Numbered from the stretch's first letter, positions 20,001 through 31,253 are shown. The stretch: DNA of 64,000 nucleotides from Scolanthus callimorphus (GCA_033964015.1 CM066913.1:19367854-19431853); one strand, 5' to 3'. The notes: generated from the letters alone by a model not told the origin. Program-made: numbers and translations.

Positions 20001-22379
20001 TGATTTAGTATTTCGCTGATGTTTGTATAATAAACAGAACATTGCATGACTGCTTGGAGATACGGATTTTATCTTCTCATGTTAAAAATTTATCAAATTT
20101 TCAACACTCGAAGATAAAATTTGTATCTCCGCGCGGCCATGTAATATCCTCCATTTTCTTCTATTATGGGATACCGCAAATTCATCAGTTTATTTTCTTA
20201 GGTGTATGGTGTACTGCTTTACTTCGGAAATTTTAGACAACTGGCTGAATTATCTACTGTCTTCGTAAATCAACGGTGAGTTTGACACTCTGAAATAATA
20301 CTTCATCCTTTTTCTAGGATAGCGGCCCCGTTTGTCGAACACCGTGAAAACTCGGGTAAAAACAATGGGAAGTTTGTGATTTTTTGCCGATTTAAAGGTT
20401 TAAATGAGATTGAAATTAACGAAGCACTATACATATGCACGAATAGGAAGCTCTAGACTATTTGAATCAGCATGGTAGAAAGGAAGACATAAAATTTGGA
20501 AAATATTCTATTAGATAGACCTCTTTCGCTTGGGCATAATGTTGTCCCATTTCGATCACGTGGCATTCCCATGAGTATTCTTTCTACGCACCGAAGGATA
20601 TGAATATGGAAGCAACGTGATCTGAAATGGGACAAGATTACGCCCAAGCGAAATAAAGTCTATTGCGCAACAAACTTTTCGAGGCCGAAAATTTTCGGGT
20701 GTTCCAAATAATGGGCCCCAGGTACGATCAATACAGCGTTATCTATGTTTTTATCTCCGGCGAATAAGGCCAGTTTCAGACGTCGAACGTTTGCCGCGTC
20801 GAATCCAATTGTTAGAAATTTCATTTGCAGATTAGAGGAGACTTTGTCTAGTGCAAAAGGTAAATCTAGATGAACCATAGCAGAACAAAAAGGAATGTAA
20901 AGTTTGTTTTTCTTGTTTATTCTTTCTTTGGTTGTGAAATGGAGAAAAACAGTAGGCTGAATTGGATTCGACGCGGCAAAAGATCGACATTTCAAAACAG
21001 GCCAAACTCTTCATCTCCAGTCACATCTGGCGAAATTTGATAGAACAATCTCTCTCCTTTGTTATTCCTCTCTCTCCTTTGTTACAAGAGGAATGACGTG
21101 TAGAAATACCGAAATAATTATTCTTCATTTACCAAATTCAATCGAAAATATTTCAACCACATTCCCAAACTCAGCCGACGGAAATAGAAGCGTTCTGACT
21201 CGGTATGTTGCAGGGGTGTCTAAATAGCGTCTCCAATAAAATACCTAACACTTATTTACTGGGACCGAGGAATGTTTTGTGGTCCCGAGACCGCTGATGT
21301 TTCCCGAAGCGGAGCTGAGGTTCGCGAGGTAACATTAAATAAGTGCTTTATTATCATACGAAGTGTGAAAGGGAACCAAACAAAACAGAGAAATAAATGA
21401 ATTGTGCAAAAGCGCATGCAAATGTGGTGCATTTTTGTTTCCGGCTTTGATATTTTTCAGTCAAGTGATTTCCGATTTTGTTATTTCCGGTCGATAATAT
21501 ACACTTAAGGAGGCTGCATACAATTTTTTCTGCCCTCAACACCCAATCTTTGTATGCCTGCTGTTCAGGCTCAAAAACCTGTACCAGTCTGAACTTTCAC
21601 ATGGTTACCCTGAAGAGTTTGAACTTTATTGTAGTGTGCATTTTGTTGTGATCGGAGTTGCTATAGCAACGTTATAACCACACCCTTGTTTATAATTAGC
21701 AGCCATCAGACGCGTTGCGCGACCTAAACTTTTAAAATGACACCCCTCACACTAATCCCTGAGTAGCTAACATTAATCACAGCAAGTTTGGACAGAATTC
21801 ATTGGGCCGATTTTATGTTACTCGAACGGACTTTTTCAGCCTCCAAAATGTCAAAGTTATTTATGCCGCAAAGTATTTCCTTGAAAAATAATGGCTAATA
21901 TCTGCGGAATTAAGAAATCCTTGCCGCCCGAATAATCTACAAACACAAGGCAATGTACCAGCCAATTTTCACTTCTTAGAATGCTTCCGATTTTGTTTGG
22001 CACGTGTTCAAGGAAACTGCAAAATTTGAGAAATTTTGTAGTCCTTGCTTTCATTGGATAAAGTATTTCTCTCTCTCTCTTCTTAGATGGTATTTTTTCC
22101 GCTGCAAAGGAACCTTACTCATCACGACGTTTCCTCTTTAATGCCTGGAGTATGGCTGTTTCATTTTTCCTTTGCCGAATCGCGGTCATGCCGTACTATT
22201 ATTTGAAATGCTATCAAGTTTGGTACACGCCCGAACGACAGAGTCTTGGACTTGCGGTGACCTTAATATGGATGGGAGCGTCTGTAATATTGGACATTAT
22301 TAACGTTTACTGGATGGCCAAGATGGTGAAGGGAGGATGGAAAGTTTTAATGGGAAAAACAAAGACTAAAGAAACGTAG
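17090..22379 (+). CDS. TLC domain-containing protein 4-like, copy 2 (six exons, frame break in last exon)
   Basis: Exons: 17090-17181 (5' end uncertain), 17894-17983, 18720-18778, 19511-19605, 20202-20275 and 22087-22379, all with GT donors and AG acceptors and compatible phases (2, 2, 1, 0, 2). The product reads like TLCD4/TMEM56: ISPMLSLRY ... KKADWDTR, then IGSNVHAVISSVIALYCLFF, YISADFLLILKSYRLVGD, the TLC-domain His pair in THHFMAIFAYYFV, GNFRQLAELSTVFVNQR, and a last helix with ASVILDIINVYWMAKM. It is probably a multipass membrane protein of ER or plasma membrane linked to lipid handling. About 230 codons are accounted for. The Met at 17090-17092 leaves the first membrane segment short; the frame is open upstream to a possible acceptor at 17024-17026. 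In the last exon a run of six T (22093-22098) has one T too many: the frame that matches copy 1 (FNAWSMAVSFFLCRIAVMPY) resumes only if one is skipped. Stop at 22377-22379. Confidence 0.8.
18055..18180. repeat. dispersed repeat with a poly-C tract in a TLCD4 intron
   Basis: Diverged second copy of the block at 16160-16260, here containing an uninterrupted run of about 20 C at 18121-18140 followed by GGGCC. Homopolymer length in such tracts is often unreliable in assemblies. Confidence 0.5.
19114..19386. mobile_element. 273-bp hAT-like MITE in a TLCD4 intron
   Basis: Ends CAGGGGCGTAGCCAG and CTGGCTACGCCCCTG, flanked by ATTAT on both sides (19109-19113 and 19387-19391). The first bases match those of the 7002-8082 and 23821-26491 elements (CAGGGGCG), placing all three in one broad group. 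It is non-coding and lies between the third and fourth TLCD4 copy 2 exons. Confidence 0.75.
20026..20166. mobile_element. hairpin MITE, family with AATAAACAGAAC end, copy 1
   Basis: TATAATAAACAGAACATTGC with GGAGATACGGATTTTATCTTC pairs with the inverted GAAGATAAAATTTGTATCTCC ... CATGTAATATCCTCC. Related copies lie at 32225-32366, 42051-42429 and 42538-42673. It sits about 35 bp upstream of the acceptor of the 20202 exon. Confidence 0.65.
20514..20664. mobile_element. 150-bp hairpin MITE
   Basis: TAGACCTCTTTCGCTTGGGC is inverted as GCCCAAGCGAAATAAAGTCTA. The arms continue through TGTCCCATTTCGATCACGT / ACGTGATCTGAAATGGGACA. Located in the last TLCD4 copy 2 intron. Confidence 0.65.
20767..21005. 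mobile_element. 240-bp MITE
   Basis: GGCCAGTTTCAGACGTCGAA at the left pairs with TCGACATTTCAAAACAGGCC at the right. Inner arms GCCGCGTCGAATCCAATT / AATTGGATTCGACGCGGC match perfectly. Intronic, non-coding. Confidence 0.65.
21236..21352. repeat. dispersed repeat, copy 1 of 2
   Basis: TTTTGTGGTCCCGAGACC, TGATGTTTCCC and TTTATTATCATAC occur in this order here and again at 35497-35655. The second copy has a longer internal hairpin around the GGAAACATCAGCGG motif. Confidence 0.5.
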
Positions 22380-23704
22380 ATAGTTTATCGGATCAAACCT
22401 ACATTGTAGATAGTTTTTTGCAAATACTGTGATTCAGTCGTTTTTATTAATACAATCCGAAGCTTTCTTCAATTCAAGAAATACAAATGGTGAATGCAAC
22501 TTTCATGTGGGTAAACTATGAATTGAAGAGCAATTTATTATTCATAATAACCGAGCTAAAAGTCACCCTAAACGCAAGATTTTTAAGTTTGAGTCGATAT
22601 GAATTATCATCACGTTGAAATTCAGTTTTGCATCTTTATGTCCCAGAAGCCGGTTGGGGGGATTTCAAACTACTTTGTTGGCATTTTAAGACCATGTACA
22701 CGAGCAGGGGCAAATTAGATCACGAGGCACTGTCTCTTGCAAACTCGCAGCGCAATATTTGTTGCGTTATCGAGTTGCAGCGAAAATCGCGCGTGTAACA
22801 ATGCAATACTACTCTGTCCTACATTTTTCGACTAGCAGAAAATAGGACCGAGCTCTACTTTTTGAAATGCTGCGAGACATTCTGCTACGTGTAAAATGTT
22901 TCGCAATTTATCATGCAATGGGTTCCCTGAATGAGCCAATCAGCACGCTTGATTTTGACAATAATTTCTAATTTTATTGTGGGCGCGCTACAACTTGCGT
23001 TGCGAGTTGCAGGAAAAATTGCCTTGCGTAACATGGCGTTTACTTATCCTCGAAATCTAGCAAGAGCCCTTTAATACTTATTTACTTACCTCCTTATGGT
23101 CCCTACGTCTTCATGACGGTGGGGAACCCTTTTGAGCGCTTTCGTGCCTCTTTTTTGTTTTTTGAAATGTTTATTATTTAATGGGCTTATATTTTCTTTT
23201 TACATTTCACTTTTTGACACTAATTGTTATTTACATACATTTCTTTCTTTCTTTGAAAGTGAAAAAAAAAACCAAGATGAATAAGTGTATTGTTTTGATA
23301 GATTCTTATTATGCTCTTTTTATAGTAAGACCATTATTTTTGATTACTTGCGAAAACAGAAAAACAACAAACGAATAAACAAACAAAAAATATAAATTAG
23401 AAAGACTAACCTGCCTTATAAGACCGAAAAATAGACAAGGAAAAAAGAAACCGTGCACAGATACTATATCTACCTCAGCCGGCCGCATCTTTGGTGGTTT
23501 TGCTTTCAGTACTCCCGGTGCATCCTGGTATCTGAATATTCCGTCACGATAAATTTTAATCATTCCTGATAATTCACACTACATGGAACTATTCTATAAG
23601 CAGAACAACCACATGTTATGAGCAAGTCTTTTTCATTCACAAAGCTATGATTTGCGGATGAGAATTTTATCTAGTGAATTTTAGGCTCATAGATTACTAG
23701 ATTA
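22380..23704. other. 3' flank of TLCD4 copy 2, no gene
   Basis: No canonical AATAAA appears close to the stop. The stretch is AT-rich with a TCTTTCTTT-type simple run near 23243 and a G-rich tract beginning at 23732. No repeats were paired with confidence. Confidence 0.4.
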
Positions 23705-24306
23705 GGACCGTAGCAAGGTCAAAAATATTGGAGGGGGAGGGGGGGGGGGCTGGGGGAGGCGTACGTAAAAAGGCCTAACATTGTTCACTAGTGAAACGAT
23801 AACTAACGTTTGGCTACTAGCAGGGGCGGATCCAGGAATTCAGAAAGGGGGGGGGGGGGGCGGATAGTGAAAACATGGGACGAATATTGGGAAATTTCAA
23901 ATTTCCTCCAGTAAATGTAGACAGCACAAGAAATTCGAGCCGTACATCTCTTCGCAAACTAATCTTGAGCTGAGCCCTTAGTGAAGCTGCTGACCTGCTG
24001 TTATTTCGCATGCGCAGTAAGAGAAAATAACCCCCCTCCCCACAGTCAAAGGCTGAAGTTGCAATTCTGTTTGAAATGTGACGGCAACGACAGCGGATTT
24101 TTATAATCATATTTTAGCTCATCGGAGAAACGAGGAAAGCTGAAAACTCCAACTAATCTTGATGAACATCTGTACTTAGCATCCGGCACAATGATGAAGC
24201 TTTGCATTTTCCCGGGATCGCGTTTTAACTCACTGAATATACCTGAGATATTTTCGCAAGATGAGCCATGTGATTCGAGAGAGGATATTTTGACGTCTCA
24301 TTCCTC

Positions 24307-25560
24307 GAAAACTGAACCAAGTACCACGCTAGAAATTCCATATACATTCAGTTTTCCTTGGAGGATTCAAGCAAAATTGGAGTGACTTTTGGAATTCATG
24401 TCGAAGTTATTTAATAAAAATTTATTTTCTTCAAGCGGTCGTTTCTAATTGTATTTCGAATGAAAAACATTCATTCAGTGATCCTCGCTGATCCGAGGCA
24501 CTTTGAACAGCAATGGAAAGTCACATGTAATGCTTCGAGGTGTAGAAGATATTAATTTACCCAGAAAAAGCATCACGAAAGTGTATTCTGCTGGAATTTC
24601 TATGTAGTACTTGCCATCTGGAAATTGACAATTTGTAGCAATAATTATTCAGATCAAAATTAAATACTTTTTGTGGAAAACTGAACCAAGTACCAGGACG
24701 AGAGTCGGCACAGACATTCCACCATCTACATCCATTCGTATCGCCGTAGATTTGTCTTGGAATTTGTGTCCAACATACTGAAAAAAATATTTCATTCAAA
24801 TAAGTATTCTTCCTACAGTGTAGCGATGTCATTTGCAATTACACTCGAAAAAAATTCAATCAGAGATATTCCCTGATCCGAGACTCGATTTAAAGCAGTA
24901 GAAAGTAGCAGGGAATGCTTTGAAACATTGGAGATATGAAAGATTTGAATTTTCCAAGAAAAAGCATATCGAGATTTCAAGTGTATTGTTTGCTTGCATC
25001 TTGAAATTAGCAATGTTATGGCAAGAATTATTGAAATGAAAATTAAATATTTTGTTGTGGAAAAACTGAACCAAGTACCATGACGAGAGTCGGCACAGAT
25101 ATTCTACCATCTACATACATTCGTATCGACGTGGAGTGGTTCTTGGAATTTATGTCCTACTGTCATACTGAAAAAAATTCATTCAAATAAGTATTCTTTC
25201 TACAGTGCAGCAATGTCATTTGCAATTACACTCCAAATCTTCGCTGATCCGCAACTCGATTTAAAGCAGTTGAAACTGAAAGTCGTATGGAATAGAATGC
25301 TACGAGGACTTTGAGGCATTGGAGATATGAAACATTTGAATTGTCCAAGGAAAAGCATATGGAGGATTTCACGTGTATTATTCGGTTGCCAATTTGAAAT
25401 TAAAAATGCATTGCAAGTAATTATTCAGGTGAAAGTTTGATATTTTGTTGTGGAAAAACTGCACGAAGTACCATGACGAGAGTCAGCACAGATATTCTGC
25501 CATCCACAATCGTTCGTATCGCCGTGGAGTGGTTCTTGGAATTTATGTCCAACAAATGAA
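24307..25560 (-). repeat. tandem array of about 390-bp units
   Basis: The landmark GAAAACTGAACCAAGTACCA recurs near 24307, 24675, 25062 and, altered, 25455, giving spacings of roughly 365-393 bp. Further shared landmarks in the same order are ATTCGTATCG, TTGGAATTTRTGTCC (R = A or G), TTCATTCAAATAAGTATTC and ATGTCATTTGCAATTACACTC. The first unit is the most diverged. The array is entirely inside the 23821-26491 element. Confidence 0.65.
24694..25167 (-). other. two exon-like segments in the tandem array
   Basis: On the minus strand 24777-24694 (84 nt) and 25167-25079 (89 nt) are each preceded by a pyrimidine-rich tract ending in CAG and followed by GTACTTGG, as expected for exons. The first translates to a Cys-bearing stretch containing YGDTNGCRWWNVCADSRPG. 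The second is homologous (NICADSRHG) but has an in-frame TAG. The third unit (near 25472-25550) reads QNICADSRHG without that stop but lacks a clear acceptor. I do not recognise the domain. These could be decayed duplicated exons of a secreted-protein gene. Confidence 0.4.
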
Positions 25561-26595
25561 CGAGAAATAACATCAATAGAAATATATGACCGGAAATGCC
25601 TAGAGTCTAATCAGTAGACGTAATTTTCGAGTTAGGTTCCTAGTACAGCCAGCGCCATAGCGAAGCAGATCTCGGGAACATTATAACATAAACACATAGC
25701 ACTATAAAAACATAGCACTGTTGTAAATGGATTGATTTGCAATAATACGTTTCCTAGCTGGATGGCTTGCGAAGTTATTGTCGCCTGCGGCGATGAAGTC
25801 ATTGCCTGGAGTGCTGGCACTTGAAAGGTTTAAAGTATTCTCAACTCCCTATTTGTGTGTTTCCTGACATTACGTAGGCCGCATTTTCAGTTGATTAGTT
25901 TAGGAAAATACAAGAAATCGCCTCTAGTCTTGGCCGCAATAAATTTGTACAAGCGCAGTTTGCACCAAGCGTAATTAGAACCATATCCGCCCTATCACAA
26001 AAACATTCAGAAACTTCTAGCTATAAAGAGTGCACACATCAGAAAATCGCGGACTTTCTGAAAACATACACAATATTTTCTTTTATTGATACAAATCAAG
26101 AGAAAAAATATCATTTTCTCTTGTTCAAATATGATATTATCGCTTCGGAATCATTCACTCGATGTGTGGAACTTGACTGCAGCTTTTACGCAAAAGTCAT
26201 TTTACAATGTGGGCTCATGAATAAATTCCAGCGCGCGCATATATTTAGGCAGGATACGTGTCCGCACTAGTATTGCTCGTTTCGATTAGATTTCCGCTCG
26301 AATTCCTTGTACAGACAGACATTTTTATTTGGAATCGTATATAAAATTATTGTATATAGACTTCAACCCAAATTAATTTAAATGAAAAGCATGTTTTCCC
26401 ATTTTACAATCTCTCAATGTATGGGAATTTCTCCCGAGAAAGGGGGGCACCCCCCCCCCAAAAAAAAGAAAATAATAATAATCCGCCCCTGACTAGCTCC
26501 CAGCTACTGATTTACGTTTGAACAGACTTTGATACTGAGTTGCGGCGTTTTTGCATGTCCTTTGCTGTTTGCCAAACAACTGCTTCCGGTATTTT

Positions 26596-26790
26596 TTATC
26601 GGCCACACAAAAGTAGTTTTATTGCATCCGTTTTGTCCTTTATATGTATATGAAGGAGCATCAGGAGATTGAGGCGCGCATCTCCGGTTGTAAATATCAG
26701 ATAGGTCTTCATGCTTTTCAACGCGGAAAAGGACCTCTCGCTCTCACCGCTTGTAGCAGACGTTACGAGTAACAGTTTATCAAGATGCAA
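26596..26790 (-). pseudogene. hAT transposase C-terminal dimerisation region
   Basis: The 64-residue frame contains SATSGESERSFSALKSMKTY followed by ARLNLLMLLHIH, the hallmark ERxFSxLK...RLxxLxLLHxH pattern of the hAT dimerisation domain at the end of these transposases. A stop follows. The upstream 500-plus residues expected for a complete enzyme are not open here, so this is a decayed fragment. A domesticated gene is unlikely given its length and the nested insertion beside it. Confidence 0.75.
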
Positions 26791-26850
26791 ACTTCGTTGA
26801 GAAGTAGCTTCTGTGCATGATCTAAAGACTGTAATAACGCGATTAAATCA

Positions 26851-29800
26851 GTGATGCCAAATCTGTGTCGTTTCGAAGCCCATGGCCACAGTCACAGTCG
26901 TAGTTGCCCTTCAAGCTGAAAGCGATCGACGCAAAACGTAAAATGAACTAGTGGACGATCTCTGTTATTTTCAAATAATGAAGGCGTTCGTTCCTGGCAG
27001 CAAATGACCCTTTGAAGTTTTATTTACTTCCATCAAGTCCTATAGAGCAATTATTGAGCTACAAATGATCAGCCTTTTTATGCACAGTTGAATGTATAAA
27101 ACGTCTTTACACCCACGCAATCGCCGTTACTCGAATTTGCACTCAGTTCAAAATTTTCAAGAGTGAAAAAAATATATAGATTTCAGATTCAGATTTTATT
27201 ATTCCGCTTTGTATACTCCTTGGGGTACATACAAATGATCATGCCAGGGAAAGGGTGGACCTGAGCGAGAAGCAGTCAATGACAAATTTGGCTGCTCTGG
27301 CAGCTATGTTACTTTTTGGCGCTAAAATGGTTTTCAGTAGTATTGCATCAGGCCAATGTGTTTTTTTTATGTAGGCCTAATGCTCTGGAGAAAATAATCA
27401 CGAATATTTTCAGTGTAAAATAAAGTGAGTTTCGTCTTCGACTACTTTTTTGGGCAGGCAAAATCTGCATACTCTTAGTTCGACTTTCTTATTTGGTTTT
27501 TTCGTGGCGCCCTTTTTCTATATATGTATTATCACAATTATTGGGGGGGGGGGGGGGAGGGAGGGGGGGAGGGGGCTCCCCGTTTCCATTTCTCCGGCAA
27601 CTTGAAACATATCTATTTAGTCAAAAATCAAGTAATCAAACCGTACAAAACGTCGACATTATGGAGCCCTAAACTACCCATTTGGAGTTTATCATAGCAT
27701 TTTTTCAAAGCCTAGCTCGCTCAATAAGCTTTTGCACTAATAGGTCACGTGACCCGGTCACACGTAAAATGAGCAGATTCACCCAAATGATGCACAGAAA
27801 TGAACAGAGCATGGTGATTTTAGTAAAAAACCAAAACTTCAGCAAGCTACAATGCAATGCAAACTGAAAGGATGGGATCAAAATTAAAACTTGTTTTTTT
27901 AAAATAGGGTTTGTATGATTGGATTACAAGCCTTGCCCAGTTTCGCGCCTAGTGCTGTCGCGACATGACATAAACTGAAACTGAATTTATTTCCTTATTT
28001 ATTGTGAATTTGTATATACATATTTATAATCTTGGTAATTAGCAACATAGCTTAACCGAGCAAATAAACTGAAACTGAAACTGACTGTCTCGCAACGGAA
28101 GCCAAACGACTGCACAGTCAATCAAACTTTGTGAGCCAATCAGATCCTTGCCCAGTGCAGTGAATTGGTTTCTGTCGCGACATGTCTCGCAAGGGAAGCC
28201 AAGCGAATGCATTGGACAAGGATGTGATTGGCTTACACGGATTAAATTAATTGACAACGCAGAAAAATCCAACTGATAGATGACAACGGCGAAGGTCGTG
28301 TGTTGCCGTAATAACTGTAGTTCACGACGAAGTAGGAAAAAAAAAATCCACGGAACTGGCGTACTCGCGGTGCATACTCGTCAACTAGTCTAGCCTTTTT
28401 GCCAATTGGACGCATTATAATTTCTTTTCTGAGTGTTTTAGGGGATGATATAAACAAGCAGGAAGGAACATTTTGTTTCATTGAAAATATCAAGAGTGCG
28501 TTTGGTCTGAAGAAGGCTATCTTGATTTGACTGTCTCGCCAAAATACGAACACCTTAATCAAATTCACCCTGATATACGGTATTTCGCCGAATGGAACAA
28601 TATTTTACCGATGATATATAATAGGAATTTCACAAAATTATATATACATATGTACACGAAACAATAATGTTGTCTCGAGGGTGTTGGATCACGGAAAGTT
28701 TATCATTTCCAGGCCCTAATTTGCCTTTTGTCTCCCACGTCAGAGAAAATAAGATAAGGCGTGTCAGATGGCCGCCGTACAGACGACTGAAAGCGTCTAT
28801 TAAAACTGCCAGATATTGAAAAACTAAACATGCTTTACAGTGTGGAGGTGACAAGCTCTCCTTAGAAACTCTGGGGTAAGTTTTAGACTTAGAAACGTTT
28901 TAAGCATGCACTGCATTTGTGCTTGCGACTTGTCATGAATCCAAAGTGTGGAATATCTTAAGTTGACCACCCCAACGTTCATTTTTGACATTTTGCTGTA
29001 AACGGAAGCTTCAAAGCGGATTTTGTCTGATTTCGCAAACTCTTCTTTCTTTAAATTTTATGGAAACTGCCCAACAGCGATACGTTCAGTTTTCCTTTTA
29101 ATTTTATTCCATTGAATGCTTATACCAGACAGGCTCTATTTTAGAGCAATTTTAGATTGACAAGATAAAAGGATCGGAAAGATTGATCTTTACAAAACAA
29201 TAAAATTATTTTTTCCATGTAACGTGAGATTCTAGCGGCTCCTAGTTCTGTGATTTGTCCTCGGATTTGTCCTGGAATTCGTTCGTAAATGATGTTTCAT
29301 TCAATGCGTATTTCGGACGTACGGATCACACAAATTGTAAAGTAAATAATGCCAACGTCAATCTTAATTTAGCCAGTCCATTAATCGGTTTCTGATAAAG
29401 GAAATCAACTATGATTTTAAGAACATGAAGCGTGTCTCACTCAAATAACTTATCGGCTTATAAGACTAGTGTACTGAATTCAATATGCAAAGTAGGCAGT
29501 TGTAAGTCTATGCTTTCTCAATTTGAAAATAGTTACTGTGTCGACCAACTGGCTAGAACTAAGGCCAGTACTCTTAGAATGGTCGTAAAAATTGTTTTAT
29601 TTTGTTGCATGTCTTTCTGTATCTATGTTCATTTATTATCGGGTGTTTTGGGAGCCTAACTGGGCTGGGGCTCTTAATTAAATTGGGATTAACTTACAAA
29701 ATCCTTTTAACAAAAAGGAAAGTTTACCTTTTCTTTTCTCTTATCAAGCTCTTGTGGGAAAACAAAAGGATCCATGGATAATCTTGATAATGGTGTGCGA

Positions 29801-30506
29801 TATAGATTATTGATATAGGTTATTTTTACAGAATTATTTTATTTGCTATTCATTTCCTAAATTGAAGGCACAGAATTGTAATTAACACGAATACCATGAC
29901 GAACACAAGGCGAATGTTCGAATTATACTACCCCGAGGGTACCCTTATAATAATTCTTTATTCCATAAAATACCAATTACACGGCATATAGGCATATATG
30001 AGGGAAAATGTATATTTTTTTATGTTGTGCGTCGAAATACGGACAGTATTTAACGAGTTGCGGATGCAGTTTTCTGAGCCCCGCAGACGTGATTGACAAC
30101 ATACGCGACAAGAACAAAAATATTTTCTTTCTTTTAAAGATTCACTAGATGGCACCATTTTTGACTAGCAAAACGGGAAGCCATTAAAATTCGCGCACAC
30201 AACCAGGGAAACACCGTGACGGTTTGTTCGGGCTTCCTGGCAGACTACTAAGTCTAGTTTTAGTGTAGTTCCGTTAGTTTCCCTCTAGAAAAAATAGTCT
30301 AGGGCTTCAGTCAGTAAGATAAAAGAAATGAACTATATCATGTCTTGACAAATCTCACTAGTCATGCTCAACCTCATTCAATAATTGTTAATTGACTTAC
30401 AGTAGGAAGTATTTATAGTACTTATAAATAGATTTTCCGAGAATTATTATCATTATTATGATTGTATTTTCTTGTTCTACCTGAAGGATTTAACGTTTGT
30501 AAATAA
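26851..30506. other. gene-poor stretch with simple repeats
   Basis: Notable items: a G-rich tract at 27541-27580; AAACTGAAACTG microsatellites at about 27971 and 28067, which may be a LINE or SINE tail; and two direct copies of CTGTCGCGACATG (27955 and 28171). The rest, including 28300-30500, shows only short ORFs without recognisable motifs. Confidence 0.4.
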
Positions 30507-30628
30507 AGCCTAGTTTCCATATAGTCTTATCTGTCGTATCAGTCAACCGTGAAGCAAAATAATAATTCCAATTTCCATTGTTTCACGGTCGACTGATGCG
30601 ACAGATAAGACTATATGGAAACCAGGCC
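30507..30628. mobile_element. 120-bp hairpin MITE, copy 1
   Basis: GCCTAGTTTCCATATAGTCT at the left and AGACTATATGGAAACCAGGC at the right are inverted repeats. The arms extend through TATCTGTCGTATCAGTC and TTTCACGG, so nearly the whole unit folds on itself. A second copy lies at 31254-31385. Confidence 0.75.
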
Positions 30629-30871
30629 TAAAGCTTTTACTTACTTACTTACTTACTATGGCTTTTTCACGCATTTCTTCCAGCCAGGAAGCGGTTGTCA
30701 ACTGACATTTCAAGTTTTTCAAGTTATTAGGATAACTAATATCGCGCATTTGGTAATTCTAAGTATAATATAATATGTTTTTCAGTTTGCGTCACACTTG
30801 TCACCGGCCATGTCGGTGGTGCTCGAAATTGCACCCGATACAGGCGTAAATACTACGCCTAACGTTTCCCA

Positions 30872-31167
30872 CTTACTGCGCTTTTCCTAATTCTGCGAAC
30901 TCCAACTTGACATTTCCAAAGCCAAACTGCGTTTTGGCTTCCGTCAATCAAACCTTTTAAGTCAAGTCCACGCATGTTTTCTGCATTTGGTTTGCATTTT
31001 AGAGTGAAAAATTTCTGTTTTGAAGCCTAGCTTGCCCCTATGAGATCACAAGATTATCAAAGCCGCCATGAAATCACCCAGAGTTGTTCACTCGTTTTAT
31101 TGACGGAAGCCAAACCGTGGTTTGTTGGTCGGTGTAGAGTTCGCAGAATTATGAAAATCGCAGTAAG
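30872..31167. mobile_element. 300-bp MITE with CTTACTGCG ends, copy 1
   Basis: CTTACTGCGCTTTTCCTAAT-TCTGCGAACTC at the left matches the inverted GAGTTCGCAGAATTATGAAA-ATCGCAGTAAG at the right. An inner pair GGCTTCCGTCAATCAAAC / TATTGACGGAAGCC follows. Family members: 31836-32106, 56690-56950 and fragments near 6403 and 50268-50297. The partial ORF across the right arm is not a gene. Confidence 0.7.
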
Positions 31168-31253
31168 CGTTCAGTTTTTGCAGTGTTCTCCAAATGGATT
31201 GCACCTTGACTCGTCTCCAGTCGTCCCTGAAAAAGTAAAAGCGTGCGCGCCAA

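Larger units (their letters stand above)
23821..26491. mobile_element. 2.67-kb element with CAGGGGCGGA ends and ACTAG duplication
   Basis: Begins CAGGGGCGGATCC and ends ATCCGCCCCTG, flanked by ACTAG at 23816-23820 and 26492-26496. The ends and 5-bp duplication resemble the 19114-19386 MITE. The interior encodes no transposase. It is filled mainly by an array of about 390-bp repeats (24307-25560) with exon-like segments on the minus strand, so this is a large non-autonomous element that may have captured host or foreign sequence. A poly-G run follows the left end and a poly-C run precedes the right end. Confidence 0.65.
23705..26850 (-). mobile_element. hAT transposon relic interrupted by a younger element
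   Basis: Sequence 26596-26790 encodes the end of a hAT transposase on the minus strand. Its expected 3' terminal region would lie at lower coordinates, but at 26491 a different element ends. Removing that element (23821-26491, duplication ACTAG) joins 26492 onward to the sequence before 23820, where GGACCGTAGCAAGGTC at about 23706 could be the relic's own end. This gives a plausible 3' region of a few hundred bases. The nesting is inferred, and the relic's other end was not located. Confidence 0.45.

Noticed and set aside
29432..29659. 75-residue plus frame with a hydrophobic C-terminus
   Set aside because: No family recognised, no splice sites or polyA signal in place, and it begins without ATG. 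Left unannotated.
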